From NCBI GenBank assembly GCA_036898135.1, contig CM072522.1, positions 36,115,358-36,179,357 on the forward strand: a stretch of 64,000 bases of DNA, written 5' to 3'. A model generated the notes under the pieces. It was not told where the DNA came from and searched no databases. It saw nothing but the letters and a program-made list of their open reading frames with translations. The position numbers were made by a program, and so were the translations under genes. The stretch comes from Oncomelania hupensis. Taxonomy: Eukaryota; Mollusca; Gastropoda; Littorinimorpha; Pomatiopsidae. Positions 11,501-23,856 of the stretch are shown here, in pieces (the stretch's first letter is position 1; each line of letters opens with the position of its first letter).

Positions 11501-12502
11501 ACGCACACACACAACAAAAAACAACTATAAACACATAAATACAGATTTTAAAAAAAAAAATTAAAGTGAAATAAAATTTGGGGTACTGCTGATCTGTGCT
11601 GTAGAAAGGGATGGGGAGGGGGGGGAGGGATAGGGGAGGAATGGAGAGGGAATGTTTCTATCATCTACCAGTGCCCGTAATTTTTGCCGGCGCTTATCCG
11701 GACCGTTACAAAAGGGAATTGGCAAAACTACAAAACCGCACCTAACGTTGTAGAGATAGCCTAGTAAGATGGTTTATTCTGTTGACCAGATTGGGCCTAC
11801 TATTGTTCTTCTACCTACCTATGTTCTACTAGTTCTTCTGTTACTTTGTCTACGTTCCACGTTCTATGTTCCACATTCTACGTTCCACGTTCTACTTCTT
11901 CTTCCACGACCAGGAGACGGCAAGGCGGCATGCTTGTGGAACCACTGTTACTTGGGTCGCCATACTCAGGACCACGTACGTTCACGGTCATACATACAAC
12001 ATTACACGCACATAAACATATACAGTAAACAGTGAACATTTAAAACAGTGACTCTTGATTACAGTCTGTGATACAGCGTGTGGTGATAACTTCAGACGAT
12101 TTAGTTAAGTTTATATTGAGTAACGGACATATATACTGTGTATAAAGAGTTTGATATTAATTAATTACATTTCGTCAAATCTTTTTGATTGTATATTAAG
12201 CCATCAGGTGTATTACTTCATCCTTATTTTCATATTGTTATATCTTGATTTTGTTGGCATCTTGTGTCCAGTGTCAAAGGGGTTACGGATTAGTCAAGGG
12301 AGGTAATTGTTAATTGTTGGGGTTGTGGGACCGATTAAGGGTTGGGGTAGGGTTAGATTTCCCATTCTCCTGTAGGTTTGCGAGTTGAATGAAAGAGTGA
12401 AAATGTTCATCTGGCATTTGTGTTAGTTTTTTAGTTTGAGTTTGTATCCTTGCACTGGATGTTGAGCTGAAGTCAATGAGCCCATTCGGGTAACGTGGCA
12501 CA
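10303..12502 (+). mobile_element. Probable 3' LTR of the Gypsy element, about 2.2 kb
   Basis: Begins tgtgtgtgtgtgacgacac after the polypurine tract and appears to end near gtaacgtggcaca. Several blocks match, in reverse orientation, the copy at 16386-18349: ccacccaagg (about 10660), caggtcaagatggcggacgg (11328), aagggaggtaattgtta (12297) and tctggcatttgtgttag (12411). It contains a (TC)n/poly-A tract at 11436-11500, a G-rich patch at about 11615-11650, and short (GTGTT)n at 10905-10925. No coding frame. The two ends are approximate; the family link to the inverted copy is solid by shared blocks. Confidence 0.65.
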
Positions 12503-12583
12503 CAGCACATTAACAAGTTTTCTATACATGGATTTCTATACAACTTTCTTCATGATCTGTAAGCCAACTGAAATACAAATCCA

Positions 12584-12585
<2 letters not shown>

Positions 12586-12650
<65 letters not shown>

Positions 12651-12665
12651 TATTATTTATTTATT
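12586..12665. repeat. (TTA)n microsatellite
   Basis: About 25 TTA/ATT units with a few substitutions, ending in TTTA repeats, just inside the intron downstream of the vWA exon. Confidence 0.95.
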
Positions 12666-12725
12666 TTAAAATTATAATCAATATTGTTATTACTACTATT
12701 ATACACATGAGGCATTAATACTTAC

Positions 12726-13280
12726 TTGGACAATAAATGGCGAATATGCTGTCTGTCACATATTTGATTTCACTTTTTGCTGTCAGTTCAAAAAGGTTGT
12801 TGCCTACTGGCTTGCTGACAATATCTTCCAACTCTTTGATGCGGTTGTTCATCCAGATACCAATGGCGACGATGCGGATGCCATGAGCGCGGGCCTCTTT
12901 AGCTTCTGGTATGGATGCATCAAGGTTCCAACTGAAGGCGCTCACGATACACAAGTTGAGAACACCGGGACGGTCGCCGTTGCCTGGCGTGTACATCTCC
13001 GTTCTCATGATGTTGAGAGCGTCACCGGTTTTGTTGCCGGTGGGGTAGCTATCATCAATCTGGTCGATGGCGTCCAAGACTTGGGCCTTGGATCTGTAAG
13101 TGTTGAGGTGGAATGCTACGCTGACCACTGGGGATTTCTCATCTCCATAAAAGACTACTCCAACACGACTTTTACCATTATCGATGTCAAGCTTGGAGAT
13201 GAAATCCTTCACAAAGTCCAACATAAGATGGGTGTAATAGTCCACATGCAGTACGAAGACCACGTCAACCTCCATTGAAC
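12726..13280 (-). CDS. Exon of extracellular vWA/CUB protein: von Willebrand A domain
   Basis: A 185-codon internal exon bounded by acceptor ttaatttcag (13281-13283) and donor CAA/gtaagt (12724-12725). Both introns are phase 1 and the length is a multiple of three, the classic symmetric 1-1 module. Domain order: first beta strand VDVVFVLHVDYY, SRVGVVFYGDE, the TGNKTGDALNIM helix, VLNLCIVSAFSWNLD and IRIVAIGIW, ending near DSIFAIYCP. This is the Rossmann-like fold seen in collagen/matrilin-type vWA domains, which usually bind matrix partners through a metal. Here the metal site is degenerate: the DxSxS motif reads HVDYY and the TDG strand reads VSA, although the central Thr (NKTGDAL) is kept. 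Joining to exon 1 (36730) gives a seamless phase-1 codon. A clear host exon, not a mobile element. Confidence 0.88.
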
Positions 13281-13283
13281 CTG

Positions 13284-13548
13284 AAATTAATCAAAAACAA
13301 TTTCATTGACATCCGTTTGCCCTGTGAAAGGTTTCATATGCAACGTCATGAATTTACAATAGTTAGCCGAGTTCTGAAAATGCAGTCTGACATGATGAGA
13401 CAGAATTATTTGTAGGAAACAATGCACTGAAGACAAAAAATCTAGATATTCACACACATGTGGTAAGCCATTGAAATTAAATATATTTCTAGACATTCTG
13501 AAAAAAAGCATTTTCAAACGTGTTTTCTTGGTTTGACATTAAACTAAG
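13284..13548. other. Intronic stretch, nothing recognised
   Basis: AT-rich sequence upstream of the vWA acceptor. The small minus-strand frame at 13287-13517 has no recognisable motif and would sit inside the intron. Confidence 0.5.
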
Positions 13549-13650
13549 CCATGAGGGTTGCTGAGGACAGAGAAAGATTGGGGTACGCTGGTTAAACATC
13601 TATGACCTTTGAGTTACGGGATAGGATAGGGATAGGAATAGATGTGACTG
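13549..13650 (+). mobile_element. RTE LINE 3'-end fragment
   Basis: About 100 bp matching the last codons and tail of the RTE family (gctgaggacagagaaagatt ... gagttacgggataggatag), ending in a degenerate (GGATA)n tail. Extreme 5' truncation. It lies just outside the left arm of the giant inverted repeat. Confidence 0.85.
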
Positions 13651-13684
13651 GGCTTTATCCTAAAAAATAAAAGGAAAACAAACA

Positions 13685-16385
13685 CTGAGAGAGATGGGGA
13701 TAATGCTGATTAACCGATTGCACTCTCAGAAACGTTGAAATAGTATAATATGGGGTGTTTTAAGACCGTTTTAAATTAAGGTAAGAGTGTCTTTTAATTC
13801 TGATATATGCTGCTTTAATTGCGTTTTTAATTCACTTCATAAACGATCTGTAAATTCCTTCTGAAAACACAGAAAGATAGAAAGATGGAGTACATTGGTT
13901 AAACGATCATCTGTGGTGCCCCTTCGACCTCCGACTTACGGGAAAGGAACATTGTACACAATACACGATCAACCCACATACGCACGCATGCCACGCAGCG
14001 CATAACTTCAGCACGCTCTAACTGCCTACTTCAGTGCTCAGACAGGAATATTGATTTTAGCCTCCACCCTCTTCTCATTCCAGCCTCTTGCATTATGTTG
14101 TGTTGAGCTACGTCACGCAACGCCGGACAGCTAACCCGTCTGGCAAGCTTTGCGTAGTAATTTTGTTATCAATTATTATATGTTTGATGGCTTAGTGTAA
14201 TTGTAAATGATATTGGATGTTGGTATTAGGATGTATATGGTTATTTATGATTTAAGAGTTAGGTTAAATTTATTAATTATAATTAATTATAAGTGCCCAG
14301 ACTACTTCGATAGGAACTTCTTTTTTGGTGGATGTTTCCTGAGTAAAAGGGTGCTGGCGGATTCAGACCACGTCTAGATTCTTCCTTTACTGCTTTGCGT
14401 TGGCTGTGTGTGGTTGTGCGTTGACTAGAAGTGTTTTTTTTAAATAGTAAACAAAGGTACGTTACATTCTTGGTAAATAGTAATGATGATTATGAACAAT
14501 CTATTTCAATGCAAGTACTGTAAAGATTTATATTACAGAAAATATCAAATATTAATACTGAAGAAATGACAGACAAGAGCTATGCCTATGATAAGGCTGT
14601 TTTTATCGGCTTCAGTAAGACCGGTCATTTCTGAACAGAAGAAGGTAAAATCGTGAAATTAAAATTCTCTTTATTTAGGAGGAAATACCTTCAACAACTG
14701 ATGCTGTTGTTATGACGAGACCTTAAGGCTTCTTTGTTTTTGTTAAGTCTACAATGAATTTTCATAGCTAGTGTGAACAGAGCGATGTAACAATGACGCA
14801 TCATTTCTTTCAACAGCAGCCATTGTTATTGATCGGCTCGTATGCCGAGGTCTCTAGCTATGCAAGGTCGGGTTCGGTACACCGAATGCGCCGAGTATGC
14901 GCATAAGAACGGAAGTTTGTGATTAACGTTTGCCAAAGTCTCCAATATAGTAAAGGTGAAGGTCAGATTCGGTGTGCCGAACTTGTGCGAGTATGCACAT
15001 AATAACGGAAGTGAAACCACTTTCAGTTTGTGGTTAACGTATGTCAAGGTCACAATTTAGCAAGGCGAAGGTCAGGTTCGGTGTGCCAAACTTGTGCGAG
15101 TATACACATAAGAACGAAAGTGAGACAACTTTCAGTTTGTGATTTGGTACAGCTTTAGCAAGGTGAAGGTCGGGTTCGGTGTGCCGAACTTGGAGTATGT
15201 ACGTAAGAACGGAAGTGATGACCAGCAGCAGCAGCCAAGTGAAGGCGAAAAAAGGACGCAAATAAAACGAATGTATGCCCTCTCCCACACTCACATCAAT
15301 TAAGACCATGCACAAAGCATCAATCAATATGAGACCCCGCTCCCTTTCCCACGCATACACAACACTTAAACAATCAACAAGCAAAAATGAGACTCGCCCT
15401 TCATTGCCATTACCATATTGTTAGTTAATTAAAATAATGATTTCTACTCACCTCCTATTATTATTATCCAACAAACATTAAGCATTTCAATCATCGTCGT
15501 CATCAAAATACTTTCCCACCTATTATCATCCAACAAACACTAAGCCTCTCCCTCAACATCATCATCATATTATTATTAGTTAAACTCCAGTGGGTATGAA
15601 GGTGGTTGGGACGCTGGCTAATGTAACAGGTTTAAAGGTACTTAGGTAAGTGGGAAGTAAGAATTTAAAAATTACTTATAGTCAGTTGCAAGCAATCAAA
15701 GGTTACTTCCCTTAAACCTATTACTGACTGATCAAATGACTTTCCATTCTAGTATTACTGATCGACCAATCGACTTTCATTACAAGTACTATTTTGTATA
15801 TATAACTTTAGGGGACTTATAAAAGACATACAAGACTTATTGAAGACTTATAATAACTACATATATAAGAACCTTTATCAGTAACTTTCTTACTTAGGTA
15901 AGTATCTTATAGCCAGTTGGTTGGTCAGTTTTTAATGATAATTTTAAGTGCTTGCCCTTTTTAAGCTGTTCTTTTAGTTTAATTCTTTCCTCTTTTGATT
16001 CAATACGTCATTTTCTTTTAAACAGTTATCTAAGCTGTCAGGTCTTTGCAATAAAACAGGCACACAAATTTAATTTGCTGACTAAAATCCGTTAATATAA
16101 AATTAAATTTCTGGGCGATGACCTGTGTAACTTGTTCAGATTTTACATTTCTGGATCTCGTACTAGAGATGTTCATTTTACTGTTATTTGCCTGCTTTCT
16201 AGTGCTGATCCCACCCCTGGCTAAAGGTCACTATCAAACTCAACAGTTCTTTGCTTTTGCAGTTTAATGTCATGATCGTAGCTGCTATTTAGATGTACAC
16301 AGTTCAATCTTTCCAAATTAAAAGAATAAAATCTTTTCATCTGCCTAAGCTCTGCCTCGTGAATCCAGTTGTAAATAGGTCATAG
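13685..16385 (+). repeat. Left arm of giant inverted repeat, 2.7 kb
   Basis: Reverse-complement partner of 20584-23487, aligned end to end. The outer edge is ctgagagagatggggataat, matched by attatccccgtctctctgag at the right. The inner edge is tttacaactgg.../...ccagttgtaaa, ending at catag, where an LTR is inserted. By eye the arms match closely over long stretches with scattered substitutions and small indels, so this is an old duplication rather than an assembly echo. The arm contains a small RTE 3'-end scrap (about 13867-13950) and the about 100-bp repeats at 14860-15215. A minus-strand frame of 116 codons (15034-15384) stays open and is also open in the other arm. Confidence 0.93.
14860..15215. 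repeat. About 100-bp tandem repeats in the left arm, four units
   Basis: Units containing ttcggtgtgccgaact, gagtatgcacataa and gaacggaagtgaaac recur at about 14885, 14980, 15089 and 15190. The core TTCGGTGTGCCGAA is close to palindromic and could form a small hairpin or bind a dimeric protein. Confidence 0.9.
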
Positions 16386-18349
16386 TGTCACGGCATCCGA
16401 GCGGTTTCCGTGACGTCAGCACATCAAGCGAGTGATTAGGATGAAACTCAATCAAAATAAACTAACACAAAATGCCAGAATAACAGTCACACTCTTTTAT
16501 TCAAGAATTAACGTACATACACAGGACAAATGGGAAGCTAACCACCCTCCACCCCTATCAAGACCCCCGTCCCAATACTAACTAACAATTACCTCCCTTT
16601 GTTTAACCCCAAACAGAACTAAACATCAACAGGTTTTTACAAAATGCACAACAAAATCACAATCAGTAAATCAATTCAAAATATAAAATTTCAACTAAGA
16701 AATGATGGTGCTATGAATCTTTAATCTTCGAACTATTGTCCAAGTGAAACTGCAGAACTGAAGCACTGTTCAAATGTTTTGTCAAGTAGCTCAGAGGGAG
16801 CTAAACAGTCACTTTCACAATATAAAGGATGATTTCTTACAACTAAATGAAATATGTTTTTATGTGTGGCGCTGTGCAAGTCTGTGTGTGCGTGAGTGTG
16901 GTGTGTGGAGTTCCTGTACTAAAGGTAATGCCCTGATACTGGGGCAAAACAGGCAGCAGTGGCGGAGTTTACTTTCACGCTTCCCCACTGTAGAGGCAAG
17001 GTCACAACACAGAATCACGACTGCGCAAGGTATCGGTGTAGAGGAACACAGCTATACTGGTAAGGAATTAATCAGCGTAAAACAGATGATAACAGGTACA
17101 ACAGATGACAACCGGTAACGTCAACAGCCCAAACCTGTAAGCAGATACACAGTCTTAACAGCCTGCCTACCAAACATAAACACTATATAATATAACACGC
17201 CATCCTCCGTCCGCCATCTTGACCTGTTTATGCATACAATGATAATAACATTACATGATGCTATGCATACATTTCAATCGTATAATGCAACCCTTGATGC
17301 CTAATAATTTATATCTTATAAACACCGCCATTTATATAAATATACATCATTATTGCAACCACACTTCCATCACACAGTCCTGATTCATTCCATCTCCCTC
17401 CATCCTCATCATCTTTCCCAACTGTTATAACATCACGATTATCTCCCTTCATCCATGCTATCTTGTCCTACTATACTGTAAACATGCTTTCTTCATAATC
17501 ATCATTTCCTTCATGCCTCTCTAGCATAGTACAACTATCTCTCTCTCCATACATACACCCCCACCCCCTCTCTCTCTCTCTCCCTCTCTAACATGCATTC
17601 TTCATCGTCGCCGTTGACCCACTTTTACATCAACAACAGCAACGACATTTCTCCATCATATACATAATAAGAAAATCATAAGAAAATCATACAAAATCAA
17701 TAAAATCATTATGCATCAAAAATACATCCCTTTCCCCCTCATTCAACACCATTCATTCGCGTACGCAGTCTCGGAGTACTTTTGCCACTAAGGAATCGAA
17801 TTACAGGGTTTACTCACCGTCTCGGCCTCGGCTTGTGATACACCTTCTCCCCCAACACAATACGACACAACACTGTCACAACACAAATGGTTAGTCTTTG
17901 AGAGTTACTTCGTGTCTGGCTATTGCTGGTTATTCTCACTCAAAATAACACTGATAATGAGGACGAGGACACCTCAATTCTGCAACAGAATCTGAGTCTC
18001 GGTAGGTGTTCAATAGAGAACCATACACACCTTAGGAGATGAACTCTACACTTATTCTCTATAACTGGCAGTTACATCCCTCCTCTCTCCAACTCTAAAC
18101 ATTCCTACCCCGACGAGGGCGTAAGACCTTGGGTGGCTTGTATCAACAATTACACACCCTTCCAACACAGAAACCTAGTTCTAACATGACACACAGTCAC
18201 AGAGTCACTGCCTGGTTAGAGTTGACCTCTCGCAAGAGCACTTCAAATCACTCTGCCTTACCAAATGCACCCAGCCACAAGCAAACAGTCGAGTTCTCCT
18301 CAGTATCCATATTTCTTATTTGGCCTACCCCTATCTTATTCTGCTGTCA
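16386..18349 (-). mobile_element. Solo LTR, same family as the Gypsy 3' LTR, inverted
   Basis: On the minus strand it starts tgacagcagaataag and ends gccgtgaca, giving the expected TG...CA ends. It shares the blocks listed for 10303-12502, including ggtcaagatggcgg (plus-strand ccgccatcttgacc at 17211) and aagggaggtaattgtta (16587-16603). It interrupts the giant inverted repeat exactly at the inner edge of the left arm. Short plus-strand frames inside it (for example 16774-17118) have no motif. The boundaries to within a few bases are inferred. Confidence 0.65.
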
Positions 18350-18810
18350 CTAGCTAAAGTTATTTCCTTTTCTCCCGCTCCGTCCACCCGCTGAAGAAGG
18401 AGGAAAATAGAATTTAAAGCAGGGGTAAGGATGACACAACAACAAATTTAAGCTAATATATCTTTTATTTTCTCAATCATACAACTGTATAATAAAATAC
18501 CCAAAGCAAATTAAGAGTTAGCAGCAGGAATGACGTGATTAGGTATGCCCAATGAGATCAATAAAGATGATGGCGATGAAGATGATGATATGGGTGGCGA
18601 TGATGACTAAGGTGGTGATATGATGCAGATGGGTACGCGCGCAAAATGGTGATGGTGACTGATTGGTAATAGTGAAAATGCAGCAGTTCAATTAACGTTT
18701 CCCAATACTAGGATGAGCTTTCCTTGCGGTCATGTTGTTGGCCACAGTATACAGTTACCCTCAACGCAGACTATCCAGCCGATCCTGTGCGATCCACAAC
18801 TAACTGTTGT
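18350..18810. repeat. Dispersed repeat, second copy at 53091-53560
   Basis: Shares with 53091-53560 a common start (ctagctaaagttatttcc), ctaatatatctttcattttctc-like sequence, a GAT/GGTGAT-rich zone and the closing block gttaccctcaacg...gactatccagcc. On the minus strand the edge next to the solo LTR is purine-rich (gggagaaaaggaaataac), like a polypurine tract. It may therefore be the 3' internal region of the LTR element; that is an inference. Confidence 0.75.
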
Positions 18811-20583
18811 AACTTCTCATTATCTTGAAGGAAATGTTTCTAACAAGTTACCACTAAATATTATCCTTTGCAATATTGCATCTTGCAAAACCCACAAACT
18901 GTCCTTGGCTTGTTGGTGAGCTTACATTATCATCATATATTTTAAAAAAGAACAAAACATTATGTCTGCAAATAGAGTAAATGATTAATTTTTTTTGCAT
19001 CAAATACAACCAACCACCCCCCCAAAAAAAATCTCTAAATTATTTTCATTAACATTCCAACAAAGCCCCAAAAGGTACAAGTAATCGCAGCAATGCATTT
19101 GAACAGAGATGCAGTGAAATCGGCCACAACAACAACAACAACAACAAAGCAGCAAAAGCATTAATTATTGCTGTCATGGATTATACATGAAATGAGCCCT
19201 TTCAGTATCGTCGTACGTGACAGAAATTGGACAACACATTGGAATGGTTCATAATTCAACAGTTGTAACAAGATTTTTTTTTGTTTTTAAGCCATCAATC
19301 AACATTGACCATCAAGTATTTGTGACTGCCTAAGTAGTTTATGCAGCACCCATTGGCCTCCTCATCTCAATAATTTCTCCACACAGAATGATTGTTACTA
19401 ATACTACAGATAATAAACGAAGGTGTTCAGATTGAAACCTAGCCAATTTCCCTTGTGGAATAAACATGATCCAGTTAGCCCAAAATCAATGGACAACAAA
19501 AACCACAAGGAATAGTTTTTCTGGACCCGCTATTCATTTGATTATTCCAGCAATGTTTATCGCGTACACATATGCTTTGTTAGTTTGCCAACACGTCTTT
19601 TCTTTTCAATAACACTCTCTCAGTGCTTGTTACGCAAGACCAAAACTTGTGTTTAAAGTGAACACTACCAAGTACACACAAAACAGTGAAAACAAGGGCA
19701 AAAGAAAAATTGCTGCCATTTGGACAGAGTTCACACAAGAAGTTTATACTGAACTAATGATGGTGGTGATGCATAAATCAGGCATACAAGTCAAAACCTC
19801 AATCATGCCAATGGAAAACCACTGAGCACTTTGATACTGGAGAGATTGGTCACTACGGTTACAATGGGAATCAAAGTTCAGACAGTCAAAGCTTCAACTT
19901 GAATCTGGTAAAGATTAAGATGTTACGTCAAACATTAAGCAAGTCTACAAACAAATGTACAGTAGGACACTGTGGCATGCTTTTAAAGTCGCTGTATCAC
20001 TTTGCCTATTCCTATCAAGTACACCAAAGTAACCCCAAATGTCCACAAGATACATTTCATAATAACTTCGCAGCTTATAGTCACCTAATAAGCCTACAAT
20101 TGCTTCACAAAACGTGTTTTTTTACATTCCATCACATCATTCTGAGTTCAACACAAATGTGCTACTTATACAAGCAATAATGTCACTTAAAATGTGTGAA
20201 TTGAGAACTCCATGTTTATTTTAAAATGAAGACTACAAACTACTAAGGGTTTTGTTTTTGTTTGGGACATAAGAAATGTTAACAGTAAACAAGCAGTACA
20301 ACCTGAAATTTTACTTTTTCCAGTTTAAAATAAAACATTCTATGACATTCAGAATACAAGAGTAAGCAGTTCTCCTCAGAATACAGGTTGGCTAATATAA
20401 AAATAATAAAACGTAATATGCAGAAAAACCTTTGCAACACATTTTTCTTCTCTATGAATCGAGCAGTTTCTTTACACAGAATTTGAGCATTGACAATGCA
20501 AACAAAATTATTCATGTCCATGGCATGGTACAGAAGGCAAGGACAAAGTAAATCCTAGTCAATTTACGCAAGCAATCCAATTA
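18811..20583. other. Central spacer of the giant inverted repeat
   Basis: AT-rich single-copy sequence with a (CAA)n tract at 19123-19147. Open frames are short (the longest about 93 codons at 19899-20180) and without recognisable motifs. If the inverted repeat is a transposon, its protein-coding part should be here but none is visible. Confidence 0.5.
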
Positions 20584-23487
20584 CTATGGCCTATTTACAA
20601 CTGGATTCACGAGGCAGAGCTTACGCAGATGAAAAGATTTTATTCTTTTAATTTGGGAAGATTGAACTGTGTACATCTAAATAGCAGCTACGATCATGAC
20701 ATTAAACTGCAAAAGCAAAGAACTGTTCAGTTTGAAAGTGACCTTTAGGCAGGGGTGGGATCAGCACTAGAAAGCAGGGAAATAAAAGTAAAATGAACAT
20801 CTCTAGTACGAGATCCAGAAATGTAAAATCTGAACATGTTACACAGGTCATCGCCCAGAAATTTAATTTTAAATTAACGGAGTTTAGTCAGCAAATTAAA
20901 TTCCTGTGCCTGTTTTATTGCAAAGACCTGACAGCTTTGATAACTGTTTAAAAGAAAATGACGTAATTCAATCAAAAGAGGAAAGAATTAAACTAAAAGA
21001 ACAGCTTAAAAAGGGCAAGCACTTAAAATTATTATTAAAAACTGACCAACCAACTGGCTATAAGATACTTACCTAAGTAAGAAAGTTACTGATAAATGTT
21101 CTTATATATGTAGTTATTATAAGTCTTGAATAAGTCTTGTATGTCTTTTATTAGTTCCTTAAAGTTATATATACAAAATAGTACTTGTAATGAAAGTCGA
21201 TTGGTCGATCAGTAATACTAGAACGGAAAGTCATTTGGTCAGTCAGTAATAGGTTTAAGGGAAGTAACCTTTGATTGCTTGCAACTGACTATAAATAATT
21301 TTTAAATTCTTACTTCCCACTTACCTAAGTACCTTTAAACCTGTTTCATTAGCCAGCGTCCCAACCATCTTCATACCCACTGGAGTTTAACTAATAATAA
21401 TTATGATGATGATGATGATGATGGTGAGGGAGAGGCTTAATGTTTGTTGGATGATAATAGGTGGGAAAGTATTTTGATGACGACGATGATTGAAATGCTT
21501 AATGTTTGTTGGATAATAATAATAATAGGTGGTGAGTAGAAATCATTATTTTAATTAACTAACAATATGGTAATGGCAATGAAGGGAGAGTCTCATTTTT
21601 GCTTGTGGATTGTTTACGTGTTGTGTATGCGTGGGAAAGGGAGCGGGGTCTCATATTGATTGATGCTTTGTGCATGGACTTAATTGATGTGAGTGTGGGA
21701 GAGGGCATACATTCATTTTATTGGCGTCCATTTTTCGCCTTCACTTGGCTGCTGCTGCTGGTCATCACTTCCGTTCTTATGTACATACTCCCACAAGTTC
21801 GGCACACCGAAACCGAACTTGGCCTTGCTAAAGCTGTACCAAATCACAAACTGAAAGTGGCCTCACTTCCGTTATTACATACATACTCCCACAAGTTCGG
21901 CACAATGAACCCGACCTTCACCTTGCTAAAGCTGTACCAAATTACAAACTGAAAGTTGTCTCACTTTCGTTCTTATGTGCATACTCGCACAAGTTCGGCA
22001 CACCGAACCTGACCTTCGCCTTCCTAAATTGTGACCTTGACATACGTTAACCACAAACTGAAAGTGGTTTCACTTCCGTTATTATGTGCATACTCGCACA
22101 AGTTCGGCACACCGAATCTGACCTTCGCCTTGCTAAAGCTGTACCAAATCACAAACTGAAAGTGGCCTCACTTCCGCTATTATGTGCATACTCGCACAAG
22201 TTCGATGCGCCGAACCTGACCTTCACCTTTACTATATTGGAGACTTTGGCAGACGTTAATCACAAACTTCCGTTCTTATGCGCATACTCAGCGCATTCGG
22301 TGTATCGAACCCGACCTTGCATAGCTAGAGACCTCGGCATATGAGCCGATCAATAACAATGGCTGCTGTTGTAAGAAATGATGCGTCATTGTTACATCGC
22401 TCTGTTCACACTAGCTATGAAAATTCATTGTAGATTTAACAAAAACAAAGAAGCCTTAAGGTCTCCTCATAACAACAGCATCAGTTGTAAAAAATATTTC
22501 CTCCTAAATAAAGAGAATTTTAAATTTCACGATTTTACCTTCTTCTGTTCAGAAATGACCGGTCTTACTGAAGCCGATAAAAACAGCATTATCATAGGCA
22601 TAGCTCTTGTCTGTCATTTCTTCAGTTTTAATAGTTGATATCTTCTGTAATAGAAATAATTTAATTGCATTGAAATAGATTGTTCATAATCATCATTACT
22701 AATTACCAAGAATGTAACGTACCTTTGCTCACTATTTTAAAAAAAACACTTCTAGTCAACACACACAACCACACACAGCCAACGTCAAGCAACAAAGGAA
22801 GGGTCTAGACTGCATCTGACTGCGCCTTCTAACTATAGGACACATCCGCTAAAAAAAATAGGTCCTATCAAAAGCAGTCTGGGCGCTTATAATTAATAAA
22901 CTTAACCTAACTCTTAAATCATAAATAACCATATACATCCTAATACCAACATCTAATATTATTTATAAATTACACTAAGCCATCAAACATATAATAATTG
23001 ATAACAAAATTAATGCGCGGACCTGCCAAACGGGTTCGTGCGGCCGGCGTTGCGTGACGTAGCTCAACGGAACATAAAGCAAGAGGCCGGAATGAGAAGA
23101 GGGTGGAGGCTAAAATCAATATTCCTGTCTCAGCACTGAAGTAGGCAGTTAGAGCGTGCTGAAGCTGTGCACTGTGTCGCATGCGTGCGTATGTTGGGTT
23201 GATCGTGTATTGTGTACAATGTTCCTATCCCGTAACTCGGAGGTCGTAGGGGCACCACAGATGATCGTTTAACCAATGTATTCCATCTTTCTATCTTTTT
23301 CTGTTTTCAGAATGAATTTACAGATCGTTTATGAAGTGAATTAAAAACGCAATTAAAGCAGCATATAACAGAATTAAAAGACACTCTTATCTTAATTTAA
23401 AATGGTCTTAAAACACCATATATTATACTATTTCAACGTTTCTGAGAGTGCAGTCGGTTAATCAGCATTATCCCCGTCTCTCTGAGA
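20584..23487 (-). repeat. Right arm of giant inverted repeat, 2.9 kb
   Basis: Inverted partner of 13685-16385. It is about 200 bp longer, mainly because it has two more of the about 98-bp tandem units. It includes the mirrored RTE 3'-end scrap (23222-23312: cctatcccgtaactcgg...cagatgatcg), so that LINE scrap was already present when the arms were duplicated. A plus-strand frame of 117 codons (21599-21952) mirrors the open frame in the left arm. Confidence 0.93.
21785..22320. repeat. About 98-bp tandem repeats in the right arm, six units
   Basis: The motif cacaagttcggcac or its variant falls at 21792, 21890, 21988, 22097, 22195 and about 22292, giving spacings of 97-109 bp. Each unit carries a near-palindrome TTCGGCACACCGAA and the block accaaatcacaaactgaaagt. 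Confidence 0.92.
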
Positions 23488-23856
23488 GGCCTCTATCCGA
23501 ATTATCTATAAACCAACATTTAATCAACATCGGTTAATCCAATTCTTAATAAAGCAAAATTGCTTTTTTTTTAAATGGTGAAACACAATGACCTTGACCT
23601 TTGAGAAATTACAAATGTGAGTGATGTGAAATGGTTAGTGATAGTTAAAGTAGCCGCAATGTAAATTTTCAGAATTTCGATTAAATTTTTCTTGAGATAC
23701 TGCAAAAATGTGTTTTAAAGAACAAAGATAAGACAGGTAAATTCGTAGCCACGGGCTGACGACTGACATAATGACCAACAACTGGAGGGATGGCCCATGA
23801 CATGAAGTACCTTTAAAACAAAACTCAACAAGAGCGGTTCAGCCGTATTTGAGATA
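23488..23856. other. Short gap between two large elements
   Basis: AT-rich with no recognisable feature. Separates the giant inverted repeat from the TA-flanked element. Confidence 0.5.
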
